A stretch of 48,532 nt of DNA from Candidatus Hydrogenedentota bacterium (GTDB lineage Bacteria; Hydrogenedentota; Hydrogenedentia; Hydrogenedentales; CAITNO01): NCBI GenBank assembly GCA_022706235.1, contig JAKJCY010000011.1, positions 1 through 48,532 on the forward strand, in the 5' to 3' direction. The number at the start of each line of letters is the position of its first letter. The first letter of the stretch is position 1. The notes beneath the pieces are model-generated. The model made no database searches. It was not told where the DNA came from and saw nothing but the letters and a program-made list of their open reading frames with translations. This document shows positions 16,895-25,827 of the stretch, one piece after another. A program made the position numbers and the translations under genes.

Positions 16895-17965
16895 TCATTT
16901 CGAACACAAGGGACGAAGTGCTTCCGCCAGTAGTTTACCGCAAAGGGTATGGCCGGCGCCGTTCCAGTGTAAGCCGTCACCCGCATAAACCGTCTCCCCG
17001 GTACGTACGGCCGCTTCAATTGCGCGGGATATATCTCTGATTTCCGGAAGAGTGTGCTTGGTGCAGATTTGTGTAAACGCGCTTGCGTACGGTTCCCGGG
17101 AATCCGCATTGAAGGCGATTACGGGAATGTCTCCACAACGATCCCGGACCATGGCGAAGATACGATCGGTTGCCGCGACGGCCCGGCGGAATGGCGGATA
17201 TTCAAGGCCTTGGCGTTCGACGGTGTTTTCAATGGTATGCTCCATGGCAGGAATACCGTTTTGGTTGTCCATGCGATACGCGAGGGAATAAAACAGCCTT
17301 GAAGGAATATGTTTAAGCAGCCTGCACAGAGGGCCGTGCCCGGGGTTCAGGTATTCAATGACGCCGTCCTCAGACAGGTAGGGCTGGTCGACATGACACT
17401 GGCCCTTGGCGCTCTGGCGTGTCAGTTCCACGGAATTGTTGATGAAATCGTTCCGGCAAAACTGCCAGACAACGATGTCCGGCTTTATTCGATCAAGCCA
17501 TTCCTCCAGGACGAGATACTCCTGGAGGGTACCGTAGCCCTGCGCCCCATAAGCGAACATGTTCAGGTCCAGTATCTTGCCTGCGACGGCATAATAGGTT
17601 TCCGACTGGTCGGCGTCCTCGGCGAAGGTAAATGAATCACCAATACAAAAAACGCGGCATGCATCGGCATCCAGGTCGCCAAAGACGCGGAATCCGTTTT
17701 CATCCGTGATGATTTCAACGGCGTATTCCCGGTTCGAGGCGTCCCTTTTCATGCCGCTGAAATGGTATCGGGTGCGGGCCTGCCAGCCGCGCTGCGGATG
17801 GGGTTCCACAATCGGGCTCAATTCAACCGGGTAAAGCGCGTCCTTGACACGGAACGTGATTTCGAAGACGATTAAAACGAGCGCGATGGAACCGGTCACA
17901 AGCAGCAGGCCGCCAAGATGCCATGAACCGCACAGACAAGGGAGACGCCGGTTTTCTATGCGCAT
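16895..17965 (-). CDS. Membrane-anchored SGNH/GDSL hydrolase
   Basis: The 356-residue protein has one N-terminal membrane segment (about 18-38) and an extracytoplasmic SGNH domain. The catalytic Ser111 lies in GDSFT (109-113), the block II glycine in GAQGYGT (140-146), Asn172 in RNDF and the Asp330/His333 pair in DGLHWNGAGH. Members deacetylate or de-esterify glycans and lipids. It starts four bases after the symporter stop, so the two are co-transcribed. The GGGG ribosome site before the ATG is moderate. Substrate unknown. Confidence 0.85.
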   Translation of the reverse strand: MRIENRRLPCLCGSWHLGGLLLVTGSIALVLIVFEITFRVKDALYPVELSPIVEPHPQRGWQARTRYHFSGMKRDASNREYAVEIITDENGFRVFGDLDADACRVFCIGDSFTFAEDADQSETYYAVAGKILDLNMFAYGAQGYGTLQEYLVLEEWLDRIKPDIVVWQFCRNDFINNSVELTRQSAKGQCHVDQPYLSEDGVIEYLNPGHGPLCRLLKHIPSRLFYSLAYRMDNQNGIPAMEHTIENTVERQGLEYPPFRRAVAATDRIFAMVRDRCGDIPVIAFNADSREPYASAFTQICTKHTLPEIRDISRAIEAAVRTGETVYAGDGLHWNGAGHTLCGKLLAEALRPLCSK

Positions 17966-17969
17966 CCCG

Positions 17970-19598
17970 TCATTCCCCTTCTTCCGGTTCCATCTGGCTC
18001 CAGAAGGTCAGCCCCGGCAGGTCACGCTTTTTTTCGAACAGGCACGACACCAGGTAGGCCGCCACGAAAGCGATGATGTGGCCGAACACGCCCACATAAT
18101 ATATATGTACCGGTTTGAGCACCCAAAGGGCCGTCGTATGGGAGCATCCGAGCGCCTGCATGATTTGGTCGGGGGTGACCTTCATGAATTCCATGGCTGC
18201 TATGTAGGCCGAGAAAAGTATCGTGGCGGCGATGCCCACGGCTACGGAACGGGCAGTGCCGCGGGTGGTGAGAAATCCAAGCACATAAATACCGAGAATA
18301 CCCCCCATGAATATGGCGGTCATTTTTGTGCCCAGGTCCTGGAGTGTCAAGTCGCTGGCCTTGTAATAGAGCACGGCGAAACCCATCATCAGCAGGCAGG
18401 ACACGGCAGTGGTGATGCGCGCCGCCAACACGTAGTGGCGTTCCCCGGCGGATTTTACGAGGTGGCGTCGGTAGATATCCGTGATAAACACGGCGGAGAT
18501 GCTGCTGATGCTTGCCGACGACGCGGACATGGCGGCGGCGAGAATGGCGGTAATCACGAGGCCCGCGAGACCTGTGGGCAACATTTTAATGCTGAAGTAG
18601 GGCAGGATAGACTCGGCCTTGGCGCCGCCCTCGCCCGTGAGAATCGCGGTGGCCTGAGGGTCGGGATGCTGCTTGAAGAACACGTAGAGCGCCGTGCCCA
18701 TCAGCATGAAAAACGCCCAGGTGGGCACGCTGCAGGCGCAGCATATCCAGATGGATTTGAAAGCCTCTTTCGGATTTTTTGCCGATACGTATTTCTGGAC
18801 CACGTTCTGGTTCGCGCTGTACTCGTACACCCAGTTGCATAACCCCATCAGCAGGATCATAAGGATGGATTTGTCCCAGACGGTGAACAGCTTCGCGGTT
18901 TCAATCTGCCCCGTCGCCGGGTTGGGATCGCCCAGCAGGAACTTGCCGTCCGCCCAGCCGGTGGTGAACACGGCGCCCAGCCCGCCGTCAATGCTTCCGA
19001 CAAGGACGATAAAACATAAAATGGCGCCGGACCAGAGGAGGAAGGCCTGCAGGAACTGGGCCCAGACAATGGCGCTGACTCCGCCGAGAACGGTGTAGAT
19101 GGCGATTACCCCGCCGCCCATAAGGATGCAGGCGTAAGGGGAGGCGCCCGTCATCTGTTCAAACACCAGCGACACGAGAAACAAGATGGTTGCGATGCGC
19201 ATGACCTGGTTGATCACAAAGGTCACGGACACATAGGTGCGCACCCCATTGCCAAACCGCGACTCCAGGTACTCATAGGCCGAGGTGCATTTATTGCGCC
19301 GGTAAAAAGGCAAAAATATTTTGGCACCGATTAGGATGCCGAAGGGCAGCATAAGCGAAGGAAGCCAGCGCAGGTAGGCCGCCTTGTAGGCATCACCTGG
19401 GAAGGCCACTACCGTAATGGAACTTATGGACGTGGCGAACATGGCCAATCCCAGCAGCCAGGCGGGAAACTGACGGTTTCCCACGAAGAAACTTTCCGTG
19501 GACTTGTTGCGCCGGGCGAACAGCGGGCCGATGGACGCGATACCGATAAAGTACACCACCAGGATGATCCAGTCGAGGATACCGAAACGTGCTTCCAT
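17970..19598 (-). CDS. Sodium:solute symporter (SSS family)
   Basis: The 542-residue protein is a multi-pass carrier with the length and pattern of SSS transporters: an N-terminal WIILVVYFIGI helix, RRNKSTESFFVGNRQ after helix 1, a Ser-rich TSISSITVVAFPG stretch near residue 60 and a SASSASISSIS segment at a sodium-site-like position. It should take up a sugar, sialic acid or similar solute with Na+. It is in the middle of a minus-strand cluster, 74 bases after the metallophosphatase and directly before the SGNH hydrolase. An AGGAGG sequence lies upstream of the ATG at rather long spacing. The substrate cannot be told from sequence alone. Confidence 0.9.
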   Translation of the reverse strand: MEARFGILDWIILVVYFIGIASIGPLFARRNKSTESFFVGNRQFPAWLLGLAMFATSISSITVVAFPGDAYKAAYLRWLPSLMLPFGILIGAKIFLPFYRRNKCTSAYEYLESRFGNGVRTYVSVTFVINQVMRIATILFLVSLVFEQMTGASPYACILMGGGVIAIYTVLGGVSAIVWAQFLQAFLLWSGAILCFIVLVGSIDGGLGAVFTTGWADGKFLLGDPNPATGQIETAKLFTVWDKSILMILLMGLCNWVYEYSANQNVVQKYVSAKNPKEAFKSIWICCACSVPTWAFFMLMGTALYVFFKQHPDPQATAILTGEGGAKAESILPYFSIKMLPTGLAGLVITAILAAAMSASSASISSISAVFITDIYRRHLVKSAGERHYVLAARITTAVSCLLMMGFAVLYYKASDLTLQDLGTKMTAIFMGGILGIYVLGFLTTRGTARSVAVGIAATILFSAYIAAMEFMKVTPDQIMQALGCSHTTALWVLKPVHIYYVGVFGHIIAFVAAYLVSCLFEKKRDLPGLTFWSQMEPEEGE

Positions 19599-19672
19599 GG
19601 CACCGTGTCTCCTCCTGTGTCGGAAATGGCTGCGGTCGGTCCACTAGAGTTGTATATTTTAGGCGTGTATTC

Positions 19673-20965
19673 TCACGGCAGTGCCAAGGCATCCACCGTA
19701 ACGCCGTCTTCGTCGATGGCTGTTAGGGAAAGGCCGTCCGGTTTTATATCCACCACCCAGAAATGGGCGATACTGCCTTCCTTTTCGTTATACCAGCGGG
19801 GTTCGGGGTCCACGGTGCGGGGATCAACACCGAAGGTGCCGTCGCCCACATAAATCGTTCCCTGGCCTTTTTCGACCACCTGGTTGTTTTTCAGCGGTTT
19901 TGAGCGTTTGAATACATGGTCATGATGCTCTAAGCCGACAGTCAGGCCGTACTTGTCGAAAATGGGACCCCAATGGGTACGTTGCTTCTGGGAGGGCTCA
20001 CCGTCGAAGGGACGATGCGCGGGGTACAACGGCACATGATAGGCGGCGAATTTATATTTAACGTCCTGGTACTTCGCCATCTCCTGCTCCAGCCAGGCCG
20101 TCTGTGCGCCGTCCTGGGGAAGGAGGTGGCCGCTGTCGAGTAGGAACAGGACCATGTCATCACTGAAACGATGAACGTGATAGGTGGTGTCGCCTTGACG
20201 CCCGAAAAAGCTGAGATACATGGGCGAACGAAGGTACAAGTTGTCGGATTCGTAGCGGTTCACTTCATGGTTGCCCACGGCTGTGACCAAGGGTACCATT
20301 CGCCCGTTACTATTCATGAACTCGTCCAGGTTTGCAAACCACCGAATCCAATCGTCATATTCTTTGAGGAGACCGTTGGCATAGGGAAGATCGCCTCCGA
20401 TTACCACAAAATCGGCATCCTGCTCTCCCGCCCACTTCAGCAGTTTCCGTGCCCGCGGACCTATGTTCATATCACCGCCGTTGATAAAACGAAACGGCGC
20501 GTTGCCGCCGGGCAGGGTTCTGAACGACCATTCCCGGGTATACCCGTATTTGGGGTCTCCGGCCATGAAATAATAGGTGGTACCCGGTTTTAAGTCCTTC
20601 AAGCCGGCCATGTATATCGCGCGCCGATCATACATCTCCAGGGGTGTCGGGTAATAAGTTGCCTCCATCTTCAGCGTATAGGCGTCTTTGTTCCCATCGC
20701 GGGAAACCGTGTCATAATAGACCGTTACCTCCGACGCCTTTTCCCGAATGCACAGGTTGACGTCTACGGTGGTGGCGGGTTCGGCGGACCAGGTCAGGTA
20801 GGTATGCAACGGTCCCTTCCGTGGTTCGCGCGCTGAAAAGGGGGATGCGGCCGCGGCCTGTTTCGATGTGCCCAGTTCACCCACACACAAACCGGCACCC
20901 AGAATCCCTGTGGTTTTTAGAAATGTCCTGCGGGAGGGCGTCTGTGTTTCTGGCTTAATGGTCAT
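19673..20965 (-). CDS. Tat-exported metallophosphoesterase, purple acid phosphatase-like
   Basis: The 430-residue protein has a twin-arginine signal (SRRTFLKTTG), an N-terminal fibronectin-III-like domain (about 50-150, GLKDLKPGTTYYF) and a calcineurin-like phosphatase domain. Metal ligands are visible in NGGDMNIG, GGDLPYANG, GNHEVNR, the AAYHVPLY histidine and EHHDHVF. This domain order is that of purple acid phosphatases, which release phosphate from esters outside the cytoplasm. AAAGGAG precedes the ATG. The gene heads the minus-strand cluster with the symporter and SGNH hydrolase. The substrate may be a phosphorylated glycan or nucleotide; unproven. Confidence 0.88.
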   Translation of the reverse strand: MTIKPETQTPSRRTFLKTTGILGAGLCVGELGTSKQAAAASPFSAREPRKGPLHTYLTWSAEPATTVDVNLCIREKASEVTVYYDTVSRDGNKDAYTLKMEATYYPTPLEMYDRRAIYMAGLKDLKPGTTYYFMAGDPKYGYTREWSFRTLPGGNAPFRFINGGDMNIGPRARKLLKWAGEQDADFVVIGGDLPYANGLLKEYDDWIRWFANLDEFMNSNGRMVPLVTAVGNHEVNRYESDNLYLRSPMYLSFFGRQGDTTYHVHRFSDDMVLFLLDSGHLLPQDGAQTAWLEQEMAKYQDVKYKFAAYHVPLYPAHRPFDGEPSQKQRTHWGPIFDKYGLTVGLEHHDHVFKRSKPLKNNQVVEKGQGTIYVGDGTFGVDPRTVDPEPRWYNEKEGSIAHFWVVDIKPDGLSLTAIDEDGVTVDALALP

Positions 20966-21681
20966 AGAACATCTCCTTTCGTTGTTTTAAAACTGTGGTG
21001 CACGCTTTCGTCCTCAAAGCGGCGGCAGCCGGGATACCTATCTGTCCCCTACCCGATCCTATGAAATAGTTACACTTGACCAAGGCGGGTATTAAAACAT
21101 ACCGCTTCCTACCGGCTTCTATTTTTGCAACGGTGAGTAAAAAGGGATTCTACTAACATGGAGAGGTTTGTTTCAACAGCAGTCGGAAACGCGAGTGTAT
21201 CCCGGCCTTCAAGCGGACAAGAGATAGTAAACGCATGCTCCGCGTTGTCCGTTTCCAATACAAGAGGAACAAGGAAACCCAAATCCGCACGTAAGAAACC
21301 GAGTTGTTGGCGTAAAGCCAATAAGGACAAGGAACGTAGAAGCGGCATCCTGCCGCTTTGCATCAAGACGGACATGCGGGCCGCAGTCACGATGGAAGCG
21401 GCAGGATGCCACTTCTACGCTCTTGCCATTCCTTACGTGCGGATTTAGGGAAACGCGACTTGCATCATCCGTCCCGCGTGTGGTCTTGCAGCAGGGGGCA
21501 CCGGGATGGTTCGTTTTTGTGTCTTTTCTTCCTGTAAAATGCACTAAGGGCAGCTCCTTCCAATATTTTGCCTGCCCGTTAGTCGGGGTTGCCCGTGCAA
21601 AAGTGGAATCGTTATTCAGGCGGTTAATGCAGGTTGGAGCCGGATCTTAAGAGAAACGGCAGGCAGAAGAGGAGACGAATT
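20966..21681. other. 716-base divergent intergenic region containing the MITE-like element
   Basis: Apart from the repeat at 21278-21450, no gene is supported; the short frames on both strands are repeat or shadow translations. The region must carry promoters for the divergent metallophosphatase and oxidoreductase genes. A TAAAAT hexamer near 21535, after a T-rich stretch, is a weak -10 candidate for the plus-strand gene. Confidence 0.5.
21278..21450 (+). repeat. MITE-like palindromic repeat, complete copy 2
   Basis: This copy has both ends: AAATCCGCACGTAAG at 21281-21295 is the exact reverse complement of 21432-21446, a 15-base perfect terminal inverted repeat. Nested inside is a 24-base inverted repeat (21335-21358 with 21396-21419, one mismatch). 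Positions 21300-21449 align to 1-150 with about 96 percent identity by eye, the first 75 or so bases being identical. No transposase is present, so movement would need one in trans. Confidence 0.78.
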
Positions 21682-22980
21682 ATGCGTGACGACATAACGA
21701 GAAGAAACTTCATCCAGAAAAGTTCCCTGGCCCTGGCGGGAACGGGGGCGATATTGTCCCGGGGGGCGGCAAGCGCCTCGGAGCGGGTGCGGCTGGGCGT
21801 TATCGGCACGGCCAATCGGGGCGGACAATTGATAGACGCCCTGAAACCGCATGCCGACGCTGAAATCGTCGCGTTTTGCGATGTTCATGGCGTTGCCCTG
21901 GAGCGTTGGAAGGAATCCTTCGGTTCGGCCGCGTTTTACGGGGATTACCGGGAGATGCTGGATCGTGACGACATCGATGCGGTGGTCATTGCCACGCCGG
22001 ACCATTGGCACGCGTTGCAGACGATTCATGCCTGTGATGCCGGCAAGGATGTGTATGTCGAGAAGCCCCTTTCCCTGAAGGTGGTGGAAGGCCGGCGCAT
22101 GGTCGAAGCCGCCCGTCGTAACAACCGGGTGGTGCAGACCGGCCTTCACCGCCGTTCTTCAACCCTGTTCCGTGAACTTGCCGAACAGATACAAGGCGGT
22201 CTTATCGGCAAGATCACATCCGCCTGTTGTTTCCGCATCAGCAATATGGCGCCGACCGGCATCGGCCATTCACAACCCGCCACCCCGCCGGAAGACCTGG
22301 ACTGGGACTTCTGGATTGGCCCGCAACAAATGCGTCCCTACCAGGACAATATCGCGCCGTATAAGTTCCGTTGGTGGAAAGAGTACTCTTCCCAGCTCGG
22401 CAACTGGGGCGTCCACTATTTTGATTTAATACGGTGGATACTCGGTGAAACGGCGCCGGCGTCGATTGTGGCACTTGGCGGCCGGTTTGCCGTGGACGAT
22501 GACCGGACCATCCCGGACACCATGCAGGCCGTCTTTGAACTTCCGTCCGGGTGTCTGTTGACTTTCAGTCACTATGAAGCCAGCAACAATTTTCCGCTTG
22601 CGCGTCCGGGCGAGATAGAAATTCGCGGCACGCTGGGCACCTTGTATGCCAGCGAAAAGGGCTATGAGATTGTGCCCGAACGGGGCGGCCAGTTCATGGA
22701 CCGGAAGCCGCGCATGGAACCGCTTCAGAAAAAATCCGAAGACGGCGACTTGACCGTGGCCCATATGCGCAATTTTTTAGACTGTATCAAGACCCGCAAC
22801 CGGCCGGCGTGCGATGTGGAAGACGGGCATCTGTCCACCACCTTCGCGCACCTGGCCAACATTTCTCTGGATACGAGGCTGCGCCTGGATTGGGACGCCG
22901 CCGCAGAACATATTACCAACAACGAGCAGGCGAACCAGTTGCTGCAGTACGAGTATCGCCCGCCGTGGACACTTGCCTGA
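21682..22980 (+). CDS. Tat-exported Gfo/Idh/MocA family oxidoreductase
   Basis: The 432-residue protein begins with a twin-arginine signal (ITRRNFIQKSSLAL), then a dinucleotide-binding fold (GVIGTANRGGQL) and the family's EKP motif at 127-129 (YVEKPLS), followed by the alpha/beta C-terminal domain. Such enzymes oxidise, reduce or epimerise sugars and inositols with NAD(P), and exported ones are typical of planctomycete-like bacteria; some act as glycosidases. The frame is open from 21634, but GAGGAG sits before the ATG at 21682, where the Tat signal begins. A membrane protein gene follows after 222 bases. Substrate unknown. Confidence 0.9.
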   Translation: MRDDITRRNFIQKSSLALAGTGAILSRGAASASERVRLGVIGTANRGGQLIDALKPHADAEIVAFCDVHGVALERWKESFGSAAFYGDYREMLDRDDIDAVVIATPDHWHALQTIHACDAGKDVYVEKPLSLKVVEGRRMVEAARRNNRVVQTGLHRRSSTLFRELAEQIQGGLIGKITSACCFRISNMAPTGIGHSQPATPPEDLDWDFWIGPQQMRPYQDNIAPYKFRWWKEYSSQLGNWGVHYFDLIRWILGETAPASIVALGGRFAVDDDRTIPDTMQAVFELPSGCLLTFSHYEASNNFPLARPGEIEIRGTLGTLYASEKGYEIVPERGGQFMDRKPRMEPLQKKSEDGDLTVAHMRNFLDCIKTRNRPACDVEDGHLSTTFAHLANISLDTRLRLDWDAAAEHITNNEQANQLLQYEYRPPWTLA

Positions 22981-23202
22981 CCGTTGCAGAACGCTTAAAG
23001 GTGAAAATCCGTTCGGGCTGTTGACAGTGAAACGTTTTTACTTCCCGATTGTATTGTGACAAAAAGATGGTTATACCAGTTACTCTCTTTCCGTTGTTTC
23101 CATCTGAATATTCCGTTGACCTGAAGGAATACGACATGATAGGCACGTGTTGTAGAGGTCGGGATATCGTGACGGTTTTTTCCTACCTGCCAGGCGGTTA
23201 TC

Positions 23203-24555
23203 ATGTCAAACAGACGTCTTTTATTTCTCGATGCACTTCGCGGTTTTTTTATTCTGTACCTGTTGTTCATACACGGCTTAAGCGGCGCCATATTCAACAA
23301 TGACATGGAAGCGCTCAAGCAGGCGCCGGTCTGGTTGCTGGTCCTGTTTGCGCCGGTGGTGCTGCTTGCCCCCTGGTCGCCCATTTTCGCCTTTATCTCC
23401 GGCGTTGCCCATGCCTATGTGACACACGGGGTGATGGAGAAACACCGAAATCAACGCGGTGGATCTCCTTTCCGTCCCATCATGGCGGGTGCCATCGCCA
23501 CCGCCGTGCTCCTCTACCTGCTGTCCCTGTTCAACATGGGGTTCATGCACCATTCCATGCCTTTCAACGGGCAATTCCGCCATACCCTGTTCACAGGCGC
23601 ACTTCATGAGGGCCGCTGGTTTCCTTTTGACATACAGATGTTATTTTACAATGACGCCCTTTCCATGGTGGCGTTGAATACCCTTCTGGTCAGCGGGCTT
23701 TTGTATTTTATGTGGCGCGGGGACGGATTCAGGCATACACGGCGGTGCACGGTTATTATTGCGTGCGGCACTGCGGCTGTCTTCCTTTTCTCTCCAGGGG
23801 TGCACGCGTTGCTGGCGCCGCATTATTTTGACGCGCTCAACGGCGGTCACTATGGGACCGCCTTTCTCCTGAAACTGCTTGTGGGCCCGAATATGGCAAT
23901 CCTACCGTACCTGGGATACGGGCTGTTTGGCGTTCTCCTCGGACTGGCGCTGGCGCGGCGGATGCCTGGGGCGCTGATGCGCCGTTACGGATACGGGTTT
24001 TCCGCCCTGTTTCTAGTATGCGGCGCGGCATTGTTTATGGTACAGGGTTTTTCACCGGTGGAACTGGCGCAGCATCCGTTCCCGATTAAAATCCATTTTA
24101 TAAACCTGTCTTCCATGCTGGCATTCTGTACCTGGATGATACTGCGCATGGAATACTGTCCCGAAGAACAGCGCGTACGCGCGGCGGCGCGTACCCTGTG
24201 GCTGCGGCGGATGGGGCTTGTCGCCCTCACGGCGTTCTGTCTGGAAAGTTTTGTCGCGGTGTTGCTCAGCAGAGGATACCTTTGGGTGTTGGGTGTTGAG
24301 GGCGATTTTCCCCGCACGCTCCCGTATATTATCCCCTTTCTCGCCTGCGTGCTGGCCTTTTGGAATGCTGTGTTCTATTTCTGGGCCAAAGCCGATTTTA
24401 AATACAGCGTGGAATGGTGGATATCCCGTATCGTCTGCTGGGTGCGCAACCGTCCTACCATCCGCCTGCAGACGGAGGAAGTGCTTCACAAACCCTGCAG
24501 GATCCCGGGCACATTTGCCGCGCCGCTTCCGACAGCAGAGAACGGGGAATCTTAA
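23203..24555 (+). CDS. Multi-pass membrane protein, DUF1624/HGSNAT-like acyltransferase
   Basis: The 450-residue protein has about ten membrane helices and opens with RLLFLDALRGFFILYLLFIHG, matching the start of DUF1624 and heparan-alpha-glucosaminide N-acetyltransferase-like proteins (DALRG and a membrane His). Family members move acetyl groups across a membrane onto amino sugars. The last 50 residues are hydrophilic and probably cytoplasmic. AGGCGG precedes the ATG. The gene converges on the DegT aminotransferase with only 15 bases between stops. With a sulfatase nearby, acetylation of a glucosamine-containing glycan is imaginable but unproven. DUF418-type membrane proteins are an alternative reading. 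Confidence 0.6.
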   Translation: MSNRRLLFLDALRGFFILYLLFIHGLSGAIFNNDMEALKQAPVWLLVLFAPVVLLAPWSPIFAFISGVAHAYVTHGVMEKHRNQRGGSPFRPIMAGAIATAVLLYLLSLFNMGFMHHSMPFNGQFRHTLFTGALHEGRWFPFDIQMLFYNDALSMVALNTLLVSGLLYFMWRGDGFRHTRRCTVIIACGTAAVFLFSPGVHALLAPHYFDALNGGHYGTAFLLKLLVGPNMAILPYLGYGLFGVLLGLALARRMPGALMRRYGYGFSALFLVCGAALFMVQGFSPVELAQHPFPIKIHFINLSSMLAFCTWMILRMEYCPEEQRVRAAARTLWLRRMGLVALTAFCLESFVAVLLSRGYLWVLGVEGDFPRTLPYIIPFLACVLAFWNAVFYFWAKADFKYSVEWWISRIVCWVRNRPTIRLQTEEVLHKPCRIPGTFAAPLPTAENGES

Positions 24556-24570
24556 TGGAGGCACGGGACC

Positions 24571-25740
24571 TTATATACGGGCAAGGCTGCCCAGGGATTT
24601 TATGATGGTCCCAATTTTTTCCGCCCAGGCTTCCGGCAGTTGGCCGTACATGGGCAGGCAAAGCACTTCGTCGGCGGCGGCTTCGGCGCGGGGCAGTGTG
24701 CCTGTTTTTGCGCTGCACCATGGGTGAGAGGAGCACAGGGGATAAAAATATTTGCGGCACTGAATGTTGAACGCTTTCAGTGTTTCATAGAGTGTGTCCC
24801 TGTTTAGGCCGAACAATGCTTCCTGCACGCGGACGGGAAAGTAGGCATAATTGGGATCGACATCCCGGGGCATGTCCAGGAGGGCAAGTCCGGGTTCATG
24901 TTGCAGCAGACGGCGGTATATCCCGTCGAGGCGTCGGCGCTTTTCCGTATTGGCGTCAAGCCCGTCCAGCTGGGCAAGCCCGAGGGCCGCTTGCATCTCG
25001 TTCATTTTCCCGTTGAGGCCGGGCGCTACCACGCTTTCCTCGCCGGTGATGCCAAAATTTTTCAGCACACGCGCGCGCTGGTGAAGTTCGGGATTCCCTG
25101 TGGCCAGCGCGCCGCCTTCCGCGGTGGTGAACACTTTCGTCGCGTGGAAACTCAACATGGACAGGTCGCCGTGGACCAGGACGGATTCGCCCCGTAAGCG
25201 GACTCCGAAGGCGTGGGCCGCATCATAAATGACCGGCAGGCCGTGCCGGTCGGCGATGTCTTTAATGGCCGCCACGTCGCAGGGGATGCCGTACACATGT
25301 ACCGGCAGGATGGCCTTGGTGTCCGGCCCGATCAGGGCTTCGATTCCCGCCGGGTCAAGGTTGTAGCCGTCCGGCTGAATATCGCAATACACCGGACGCA
25401 GGCCGCACCAGTACAGCACACTCACGGTGGCGGGAAAGGTAAAAGGCGTGGTGATGACGGCCCCTTCTTCCAAGTTCAGGACTTTAAGCGCCGTCAGCAG
25501 CGCCACCGTTCCGTTGCAGAAAAGGTTGAGATACGGCACCCCGAGCCGTTTGGCAAGTTCGGTTTCGAGCCGGATGTGCAGTTCGCCGTCGTTGGTTATC
25601 CAGCGGCGATCCCAGGCGGGCTTCAGCGTGTTCATCACGTCATCGAGGGGCGGCAGGTTGGGACGGGTTACATACACCGCCTCAGGAAATCCCATGGACG
25701 CGGCCATGGCCCGCACCTGTGACTTGAATGCTGTATTCAT
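24571..25740 (-). CDS. DegT/DnrJ/EryC1/StrS family PLP aminotransferase
   Basis: The 389-residue protein has the sugar aminotransferase layout: FCNGTVALLTAL for phosphate binding, YDAAHAFG with the PLP-pairing Asp, and Lys202 in SFHATKVFTT as the Schiff-base residue, followed by NGKMNEMQAALG. These enzymes transfer an amino group to keto-sugars for surface polysaccharide or antibiotic sugar synthesis. The frame is open to a GTG at 25809, but that has no ribosome site; the ATG at 25740 has GGAG eight bases upstream. No other nucleotide-sugar genes lie next to it, so its pathway is unclear. It may be transcribed with the upstream CinA-type gene (87-base gap). Confidence 0.9.
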   Translation of the reverse strand: MNTAFKSQVRAMAASMGFPEAVYVTRPNLPPLDDVMNTLKPAWDRRWITNDGELHIRLETELAKRLGVPYLNLFCNGTVALLTALKVLNLEEGAVITTPFTFPATVSVLYWCGLRPVYCDIQPDGYNLDPAGIEALIGPDTKAILPVHVYGIPCDVAAIKDIADRHGLPVIYDAAHAFGVRLRGESVLVHGDLSMLSFHATKVFTTAEGGALATGNPELHQRARVLKNFGITGEESVVAPGLNGKMNEMQAALGLAQLDGLDANTEKRRRLDGIYRRLLQHEPGLALLDMPRDVDPNYAYFPVRVQEALFGLNRDTLYETLKAFNIQCRKYFYPLCSSHPWCSAKTGTLPRAEAAADEVLCLPMYGQLPEAWAEKIGTIIKSLGSLARI

Positions 25741-25827
25741 AGGGAGAACTCCGCCTGCTTCTGATGCTGTGGCGACGCCCGGCGACGTTGCTGTGTCCAA
25801 TAGTATCACACCCGCGCCGGGAGGTGA

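Noticed and set aside
17844-18842. 332-residue plus-strand frame opposite the symporter
   Set aside because: His/Gly/Arg-rich shadow translation with no recognisable fold; the symporter on the other strand is clear.
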